Source: Lachnospiraceae bacterium UBA3826 (GTDB lineage: Bacteria > Bacillota > Clostridia > Lachnospirales > Lachnospiraceae). Taken from it: 8,355 nucleotides of DNA. The notes under the pieces are model-generated. The model searched no databases. It was given only the letters and a program-made list of their open reading frames with translations, and was not told the DNA's origin. The stretch is from assembly GCA_002393095.1 (NCBI GenBank), contig DGII01000007.1, positions 1 through 8,355 on the forward strand. The letters run 5' to 3'. The position numbers were made by a program, and so were the translations under genes. Shown piece by piece: positions 5,806-8,355 of this stretch (within the stretch, counting starts at the first letter, position 1; every line of letters starts with the position of its first letter).

Positions 5806-5898
5806 CACATGGTAAAATACCAAATTCCTTATTGCTAACAGGGTGACAATGATTTATATTGAGAATAGTGTGTATGATACTTTTAGATGGAGATTGAT

Positions 5899-6363
5899 AT
5901 GGCTAAAAAGTATGGAGCAAGTCCCATAAGAGAGCGTAATAATACGGATAAAGATGCCGGTGAAGCAGGCAGTAAGGGCTACTACGTGGACCATGCCTGT
6001 GAGGAGGTATTTAACTGTGTGGTATGTGGTATGGAGATACATCCTGAGGGCGCAGGCAGTGACCACAGGAATCATTGTCCCAACTGCTTAAGCAGCATAC
6101 ATGCAGATGTTACACCGGGAGACAGGGCAAGTGACTGTGGAGGTATCATGGAGCCTGTATCCGTGTGGGTGCGCAATAACGGTGAGTGGGCATTGATCCA
6201 CAGATGTAAGGTGTGCGGAGCACTAAGCTCTAACAGGATAGCAGCGGATGACAATCCCGTGAAGCTTATGTCCATAGCCATGAGACCTGTAGCCAATCCG
6301 CCGTTCCCGATAGAGAGGATGAAGGAGATAAGTGAGGCACTTACGTTAAAATGTCAGCAATAA
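5899..6363 (+). CDS. RNHCP domain protein (zinc-ribbon-like)
   Basis: This is a 154-residue cytoplasmic protein. ATG 5899 is preferred over ATG 5887 because GGAG at 5889-5892 then serves as ribosome site. It carries the RNHCP signature at residues 57-61 and paired cysteines C40-x2-C43, C60-x2-C63 and C103-x2-C106, plus C80, consistent with zinc binding. Other family marks are the PGDR stretch (73-76), GEWALIHRC (95-103), NRIAADDN and the PPFP near the C-terminus. The family is widespread but its function is unknown; a nucleic-acid or regulatory role is only a guess. A gap of 93 bases separates it from the coiled-coil gene with no convincing terminator, so partial read-through is possible. Weak promoter-like sequences are in the gap (TTGCTA 5832-5837 with TTATAT 5854-5859, and TATGAT 5873-5878). 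The stop codon lies inside the next gene. Confidence 0.92.
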   Translation: MAKKYGASPIRERNNTDKDAGEAGSKGYYVDHACEEVFNCVVCGMEIHPEGAGSDHRNHCPNCLSSIHADVTPGDRASDCGGIMEPVSVWVRNNGEWALIHRCKVCGALSSNRIAADDNPVKLMSIAMRPVANPPFPIERMKEISEALTLKCQQ

Positions 6364-7727
6364 GATCACAGAATGTCGATATGACAGTAGGAAGCCCCAC
6401 AGGGCATCTTATCAGGTTCGCCATACCCATGCTTATCGGCAATCTTTTTCAACAATTGTATAATCTTGTGGATTCGGTGATTGTCGGAAGGTATGTCGGA
6501 GCGGATGCGCTTGCTGCGGTAGGTGCTACCGGATCTGTCACCTTCTTATTCTTTGCCCTCTGCAACGGTATAGGGAGCGGCGGCGGGATAGTTGCATCCC
6601 AGTACTTCGGAATGGGAGATGACACTAATGTCAGGAAGACCATAACCAATACCGCTTATATTATGCTTGTGATGTCGGTGATAGTCGGGGGAATTGCATA
6701 TCTCTTGTCATCCCCTATACTTAGGTTCCTTGCCACACCTGAGTCTATCCTTGCGGATGCCCTGAGCTATATGAGGCTGCAATGTCTGGGGCTGGTATTC
6801 GTTGCGCTGTATAATTACGCGGCATCAATGCTAAGAGCCTTGGGAGACAGCAGGACTCCGCTTTATTTTCTGATAATATCATGCCTTATCAATGTGGTAC
6901 TGGATGTATTTTTTGTATATAATCTGAGCATGGGCGTGTTCGGTGCGGCACTTGCAACTGTAATATCGCAGTTCTTATCAGGTGCGGCGTGTCTTATCTT
7001 CGCCTTTAAGACCAACGAATACTTTAAGCTTAGAAGAGACGATCTTAAGCCCGACAGGAATATATCCGTCAAGGCAATCAAGCTTGGCGTGCCGCTGTCC
7101 ATGCAGTTCGCACTCATTGCCGTATCCTGCATGGCTCTGCAGAGGGTGGTCAACGGATACGGAGAGGTGGCTGTTGCCGCATTTACGGCAACGAGCAGAG
7201 TGGAGCAGGTGATACACCAGCCTTATCAGACTCTCGGCGCTTCATTGTCTACCTTCAGCGGTCAGAATTACGGAGCCAAGAAGAATGAGAGAGTTCTTAC
7301 GGGCTTTTGCAAGAGCCTTGTGATGATGGTCGTATTTTCACTTCTCATGCTTCCCACCATGCAGTATGGCGGTCATGCCATAGTGAGGATATTCGTAGAT
7401 GACGAGGCTGTCATAGAGATGGGGGCTAAGGCGCTGCAGCTTACAAGCTACTTCTATGTTGCTCTTGGAATGATATATGTGGTAAGAGGAGTCCTTAACG
7501 GTGTTGGAGATGCAGTGTTCGCCCTTGAGAACGGAATAGCCGAGGTTATAGGCAGGTTCATATTCCCTGTAGCTTTCACCATGATACCGGCATGTGGAGT
7601 GTGGGGTATATGGTGGTCTGTGGGAGCCACATGGACCATAAGCGGAGGCACTGCACTTATAAGGTATATAAGATACGGTAAGAGGATAGGAATAAGAGGT
7701 TCTGCCGTGACATCACAGCACATATGA
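6351..7727 (+). CDS. MATE family efflux transporter
   Basis: This is a 458-residue inner-membrane protein with the usual MATE length and about 12 hydrophobic segments in two halves. The first-helix signature is clear at residues 30-50 (GNLFQQLYNLVDS then IVGRYVG). The second half opens its corresponding motif near 289-308 (HQPYQTLGA ... GQNYGAKK). MATE proteins export cationic drugs or metabolites in exchange for Na+ or H+; this one falls in the broad NorM/DinF-like group, and its substrate cannot be read from sequence. ATG 6351 overlaps the end of the RNHCP gene by 13 bases. Its ribosome site is poor (TGAGG at 6333-6337, 13 bases away), so translation probably depends on coupling to the upstream gene. 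NadE follows after 26 bases. Confidence 0.95.
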   Translation: MSAIRSQNVDMTVGSPTGHLIRFAIPMLIGNLFQQLYNLVDSVIVGRYVGADALAAVGATGSVTFLFFALCNGIGSGGGIVASQYFGMGDDTNVRKTITNTAYIMLVMSVIVGGIAYLLSSPILRFLATPESILADALSYMRLQCLGLVFVALYNYAASMLRALGDSRTPLYFLIISCLINVVLDVFFVYNLSMGVFGAALATVISQFLSGAACLIFAFKTNEYFKLRRDDLKPDRNISVKAIKLGVPLSMQFALIAVSCMALQRVVNGYGEVAVAAFTATSRVEQVIHQPYQTLGASLSTFSGQNYGAKKNERVLTGFCKSLVMMVVFSLLMLPTMQYGGHAIVRIFVDDEAVIEMGAKALQLTSYFYVALGMIYVVRGVLNGVGDAVFALENGIAEVIGRFIFPVAFTMIPACGVWGIWWSVGATWTISGGTALIRYIRYGKRIGIRGSAVTSQHI

Positions 7728-7753
7728 TACAGATTAAAGACAGGGAGAGGAAT

Positions 7754-8355
7754 ATGAGCAATGCAAGGTTAGAAGAGAAGAAGGATGCCTGTGTTGAGTG
7801 GATCAGGGATTTCTTCAAGAATAACGGCCCGGACTGCAATGCAGTTGTAGGTATATCGGGCGGCAAGGACAGCTCTGTGGCTGCCGCTTTATGTGTGGAG
7901 GCGCTGGGTAAGGACAGGGTTATAGGTGTGCTTATGCCAAGCGGTACGCAGCCTGACATAGATGCGGCATATAAGCTTGTTGATCACCTTGGGATCAGGC
8001 GCTATGAGATCAATATAGGTGATACCGTAGAGGCGTTAAAAAAGGCTGCGACCGGGGCTATGGACGGCGAACTTTCTGTGCAGAGTATTACGAACATTCC
8101 GCCCAGAGTTCGCATGACCACACTATATGCCGTCTCTCAGAGTCATAACGGAAGAGTGGTCAATACCTGCAATATCTCCGAAGACTGGGTGGGATATTCC
8201 ACCAGATACGGGGATGCGGCCGGAGATTTCTCGCCGCTATGCGGATTCACCGTAACTGAGGTTAAGGAGATCGGAAGGATGCTTAAGCTTCCCGATGAAC
8301 TTGTGGAGAAGGTGCCCACAGACGGTCTCTGCGGCAAGACGGATGAGGACAATCT
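7754..8355 (+). CDS. nadE: NAD synthetase, ammonia-dependent type (3' end missing)
   Basis: An open frame runs from ATG 7754 to the window edge: 200 codons plus two bases with no stop. GAGAGG at 7745-7750 is the ribosome site. The enzyme makes NAD+ from deamido-NAD+, ATP and ammonia, the last step of NAD biosynthesis in the cytoplasm. The ATP pyrophosphatase P-loop SGGKDS is at residues 35-40. NTCNISEDWVGYSTRYGDAAGDFSPL follows at 137-162, with the conserved GD-F-P acid D158, and TDGLCGKTDEDN, the NadE C-terminal active-site loop, ends the visible part. There is no N-terminal glutaminase domain, so it is the short, ammonia-using form (normally about 240-275 residues). It sits 26 bases after the MATE gene and is probably co-transcribed with it. 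Confidence 0.96.
   Translation, partial: MSNARLEEKKDACVEWIRDFFKNNGPDCNAVVGISGGKDSSVAAALCVEALGKDRVIGVLMPSGTQPDIDAAYKLVDHLGIRRYEINIGDTVEALKKAATGAMDGELSVQSITNIPPRVRMTTLYAVSQSHNGRVVNTCNISEDWVGYSTRYGDAAGDFSPLCGFTVTEVKEIGRMLKLPDELVEKVPTDGLCGKTDEDN

Noticed and set aside
5806..5898. Terminator after the coiled-coil gene
   Set aside because: Only a 5-bp TGGTA/TACCA stem with no T run is present, which is too weak to call.

Overview
The window looks like a chromosomal segment of a Gram-positive, low-to-mid GC anaerobe of the Clostridia. A motile Lachnospiraceae (Butyrivibrio/Roseburia-like) fits best. The basis is strong AGGAGG ribosome sites, codon usage rich in AGA/ATA/AAG, a sigma-D (sigma-28) type promoter, and the EF-Tu tail at the left edge. 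The genus cannot be fixed from the sequence alone.

Layout: (1) Bases 1-117 hold the last 19 codons of an elongation factor Tu gene and its intrinsic terminator. (2) Bases 116-1578 hold a three-copy, 32-bp-period repeat that forms the promoter region of an AAA+ ATPase/DUF4143 gene. Its mixed AAA/AAG lysine codons differ from the almost exclusively AAG neighbours, which suggests an accessory insertion. (3) A long hairpin at 1640-1682 separates it from a two-gene ABC transporter operon (ATPase plus ABC-2 type permease, 1795-3641). (4) A gene-free 160-bp convergent region carries short periodic repeats and two adjacent hairpins. (5) A minus-strand gene (3801-4361) encodes a Phd/YefM-like antitoxin domain fused to an uncharacterised C-terminal domain. 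It has no toxin partner beside it, and its promoter is overlaid by GTAC-core hexamers spaced 12 bp apart, like YefM operators. (6) Bases 4523-5805 hold a good sigma-D promoter and a 388-residue coiled-coil protein of unknown function. (7) Bases 5899-8355 hold a tightly packed set: an RNHCP zinc-ribbon protein, a MATE efflux transporter overlapping it by 13 bases, and the first 200 codons of ammonia-dependent NAD synthetase.

The most interesting parts are the sigma-D-driven coiled-coil protein, which is a candidate unnamed member of the motility regulon, and the orphan antitoxin fusion with its ordered operator. The phased repeat array in front of the AAA+ gene is the third. The rest (EF-Tu, ABC pair, MATE, NadE) is recognisable housekeeping or transport. 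No tRNA, rRNA, CRISPR array or intact insertion sequence was seen.
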